From Sipunculus nudus (Eukaryota; Annelida; Sipuncula; Golfingiida; Sipunculidae): a DNA stretch of 64,000 bases. The first letter of the stretch is position 1. Each line of letters begins with the position of its first letter. The notes beneath the pieces were generated by a model, which worked only from the letters and a program-made list of their open reading frames with translations, searched no databases and was not told the DNA's origin. The position numbers and the translations under genes were made by a program. Shown here in pieces: positions 60,985 through 64,000 of the stretch. Location of the stretch: the NCBI GenBank assembly GCA_026874595.1, contig CM049311.1, positions 70,660,453 to 70,724,452 of the forward strand. Direction: 5' to 3'.

Positions 60985-61335
60985 ACAAAAAATACAGGTG
61001 GTGCCACCATTTTTCGGGAACTGACAAAACTAGTCATAGTCAATATTCAAGGCAAGATTCATGACAATCCACGCACAAATTATCAAGACATTGGAGGTTT
61101 TGTATTATATTTTTATTATTCTGGGGGATACTTTCAAGCCCCATAGCTCGAAGGATATAGGTCGCAGTGACCTAATTTCAGGTTTCCAAGGAGATTATTT
61201 TTTTACCTCCTGGGATATTCACTTAGAAGTTTCTAGGTCAAGCAGTTACGATTTGTGCCCTGCTAACGGACGGCCAGACGGACGACAGACAAAGTGCCAT
61301 TCCTATACCTCAGTTAACTTAGTCAGCTGAGCTAA
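60985..61335 (+). mobile_element. Short GGTGGTGCCACC element with GGACGGCC tail
   Basis: It begins near the core GGTGGTGCCACC (60997-61008), continues AGGATATAGGTCGCAGTGAC and TCTAGGTCAAGCAGTTACGA, and ends AACGGACGGCCAGACGGACG, then TCAGCTGAGCTAAA. The tail style matches the 45.6-kb and 59-kb elements. It is a single unit without internal tandem repeats. Confidence 0.6.
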
Positions 61336-63015
61336 ATAACTATGAGTAACTGTAGACCTAAATTATATTACCTTTTTTTGTCTGTTTTTCTCATAATGTC
61401 TGCTTAAATATTTAAAGATAAATAAAGTATTCACATGTATCTCAGTGGAAAAATACCACACAATATAATAAATGTATATTTATAAATGAGCAAGACCCAG
61501 ATAGGGATAGAGATTTTGTTCGTTTGTACATCTTTTCAAAAAAGGACCCCTGTTGCAGACAATGGTACTATAAGAAAGTTGGATCTTGTTGAAAGATTAA
61601 GTGCATAAAAAGTTTTGTTTGGCAGAGGTTTGACCTAGCTGGAGATGTGCGCAAATTTTTATGTATTACAGGAAACTAATTAACTCAACTGATATCCATG
61701 GATTCTGATTCTTCTAATCTTGTAATAAGAACCAGGGAAAAAAAAACAGATATACTTACTTAGAGGGAGGTTTAGTCTAAAATATAATATTAACACTATG
61801 AACCTGTTCAATGTGAAAGTATGATGAATAAAATTCATACTTTAGTTGTAAATATATATTAAGCTGGTCTTCTGTGACCATTTTTCTACCTATCCCAAGC
61901 CAACAGTTTTAAAGATTCTGTTTAGATGGAATCAGGATTTGGTAAATACAGATGCAAAATAGCAGGTGCATCTCAGAAAACCAGCATGGCAGAACACAAG
62001 AGCTTTTTCTTTTTTGTATCCCCTAGGCAATAAAATCCAACCAGCACCCCTCTTCATTATAGATATTTTGTCTAAAAACATTCACCACTGCATGGTGTTA
62101 TACATCTTTGGAAACTCTGCATTTAGCTGTTTTATGCCATTTATATGCTGGGTAGTTTTTATCTGGCTGTAAACATGGAAGTGCTTCATATGTTCCCATA
62201 TCTGACATGTACTTGAACTTCAGCAGACTATCAGCCATTCAAAAATAATCATGCTACATGACAAAAGTGAGAGTGACTGCCTTGAATAAATTTAGCCTCT
62301 AATGACAGTGCCACACCTGAGACTGCAGTCTCCATAGCAACAGGAAAAGGTAATGAGTGCTTGAAATATGAAGCCAAAAAAGTTTGAGAAAACCAGAAGA
62401 CTTTTGCTTTTTATATACAGCTTGGCAAAACTGTCAGCTGACACTATCAGGCCTAAAAATTATCAATACTTCAGTACTTCTGTGACTAAGGTAAATCATT
62501 TTCATATTTCTTTATTTGAACGATAAATGTATCACTATTATCAAAAGTTATCTGAGAAAATCAAGGAAAATGTAAAAAGTGGCCCATGTTCCAAGGTGCT
62601 CAGGTGAATATGTTAGGAGGGTTCTCTTTTGTTTAGATCAACGGTTAAAGACCTTCATATAATGAATTACAGATATATATGTTATCAACAGGTATTTATT
62701 TACTACTAAAACCTAGAACTAGCAAAAAATGTGTGTTAATAAATGTTTGGGGGTTTATTTCTATTTCCAAATTAATAACCATATTAATGGGGAGCCCTTA
62801 TATGCTTCAAGTTGACATCTTAGTACTCAATGATTCTGGAATGAGGAGTGGCTCACATTTATCTGTGTTAATCATGTCGAAATTAAAAATAGGGCAAGCC
62901 ATCACAATAGAAAATAAAGTAAATTTTCAAAATTATAACATTTTTTACAGGTACAAAATTGGATTCCACCAAAAAAGCTTCCAGTTTTTCCTCCTATTTT
63001 CTTCATTATGAGCAT
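61336..63015. other. AT-rich DNA, nothing recognised
   Basis: A 110-codon ATG frame at 62679-63011 has no domain and AT-driven residues. It is not called as a gene. No repeats were recognised. Confidence 0.45.
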
Positions 63016-63019
63016 GTTT

Positions 63020-63210
63020 AACTGGTGTAATGATCAATGCAGAGGACTCATGAGTGTAAGGTGTGGGTTTGTGTTCAGAAATGGTCCCCTTCACTGCTAA
63101 GACACCTGGTCAAAATCTTTACCACAAGGATGCCCTCTCCACCCAGGAGTAAAAGGGTGAAGGTCATGGTTGGCAGGCAATTTGTAGTATGAAAAACCTT
63201 ATATCATCAA
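63020..63210 (+). mobile_element. tRNA-derived SINE, family A, copy 2 (diverged)
   Basis: Plus-strand order GTGTAATGATCAATGCAGAG, GGTGTGGGTTTGTGTTC, AATCTTTACCACAAGGATG, CTCCACCCAGGAGTAAAAGG, GGTCATGGTTGGCAGGC. It is collinear with the minus-strand copy at 52440-52715 and shares the CACCCAGNAGTA(G)AAAT block with the SINE at 31777-32090. Confidence 0.7.
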
Positions 63211-64000
63211 TTATGGCTGCTTGGTCTGTATGTTCCCAGGGAAAAGTTGCAGGAATGAACAGGCCTAAAAGACCAGAAAGGCATAGTGTAAGATCAGATG
63301 AGACTGAATTATGACATGAAGCTGGCTGTTAAATCTCAGCACAGACTGGTGCTCCACTGTTTTACCAATATGTAGTTACAATTATGGACTTGTATCATTT
63401 ACTTATTCAATACTGAAATTAGCTAGGCTGATCAGAATGAATTGTCACAAATGATCATGGCCATACCTCAGTTACATTTTGTGTGGGTGTGAATGAAAAT
63501 GATGTTTTATGACTGCCACACCACTGTATTGAAATCATATTCACCTTATTTCTGGTTGGCAGCAGATCTAGCCTAAAGGTACTTAAATGCTAGTCATGAA
63601 ATGTGCTGTGCTATCAGTGAATGGAAAAGTGAACCAGCTGGCTGGAAGGACAATAGACAAGTCCCATAATCACAGATCACATCCCCTCAGTAAATAGCAC
63701 TAAACGGCACAAAATCTGCGGACAATGGCCTAAAGAGTGACGTCATTGCAAGTACAGAAGTGTCACTAGACATTTGATCTGCTAAGCCTTTTAGAAGCTG
63801 AATTTACCTGGATTTCTTTCATTTACTGCATGAGTCACGGATAATCTCACGTAATGAATGCTGTCATTTCAGTCAACTCAGATTGAGGAAATGTCATCAC
63901 ATCTCTCTGTCTGCTTGTCTGACTGTGTAATCTCCAAATTTATGACAGATTTCAGATCAATTCTTTTTATATTTAGTGCCCAAAAGTGATAAACAGTAAA
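63211..64000. other. Unique DNA to the window end, nothing recognised
   Basis: Slightly GC-richer than average around 63600-63900 with no frame of note. Confidence 0.45.

Noticed and set aside
62679-63011. 110-codon ATG frame
   Set aside because: Composition follows the AT-rich DNA; no domain, signal or neighbour supports it.

Overview
The window looks like animal nuclear DNA. It is AT-rich (roughly one third G+C by eye), almost all non-coding, and full of microsatellites, minisatellites, tRNA-derived SINEs and MITE-like elements. One gene is certain. It is an intron-free coding exon at 22890-24155 (+) for a 421-residue rhodopsin-family GPCR of the invertebrate FMRFamide-receptor-like group. 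That family, together with the style of the repeats (TGACCTTTGACC-rich blocks, elements ending in GGACGGAC-type tracts), suggests a protostome, most likely a lophotrochozoan such as a mollusc. The species cannot be fixed from the sequence.

Layout. 1-18043 is mostly unique AT-rich DNA with a degenerate repeat (5985-6440), a 40-bp minisatellite (8633-8870), a SINE fragment (10021-10300), a 42-bp satellite of about 34 units (12200-13630), a degenerate array (15285-16440), and a GC-richer block at 16480-17100 that may be enhancer or exon. 18044-19204 is the first copy of a terminally structured element. 22622-24550 is the receptor locus: a probable 3' splice site, a 5' leader with two upstream ORFs, the CDS, and a 3' UTR with AATAAA. 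28357-28932 is a long polypurine tract. 29372-29740 is a doubtful small secreted ORF. 31480-32200 is an old repeat with a SINE nested in it. 33596-36012 is a 28-bp minisatellite of about 86 units with higher-order structure. 36514-37690 is the second copy of the 18-kb element.

39110-46625 is a dense cluster of different internally repeated elements, a tandem array of tRNA-like units, and a short block packed with nuclear-factor-I-type palindromes. 47.7-56 kb is largely unique and contains a few weakly supported exon-like segments, mostly on the minus strand, plus SINEs and tandem duplications. 59440-61335 holds two more internally repeated elements. The end of the window carries another SINE.

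The most interesting signals are these. (1) Otherwise dissimilar repeats share a palindromic core, GGTGGCGCCACC. (2) The repeats carry perfect DR1 nuclear-receptor-type sites. (3) Four TGGC/CGGC-N5-GCCA palindromes lie within 185 bp. (4) tRNA-promoter units are tandemly arrayed inside a short minisatellite. (5) The receptor has non-canonical microswitches. No virus, CRISPR array, rRNA or intact tRNA gene was recognised.
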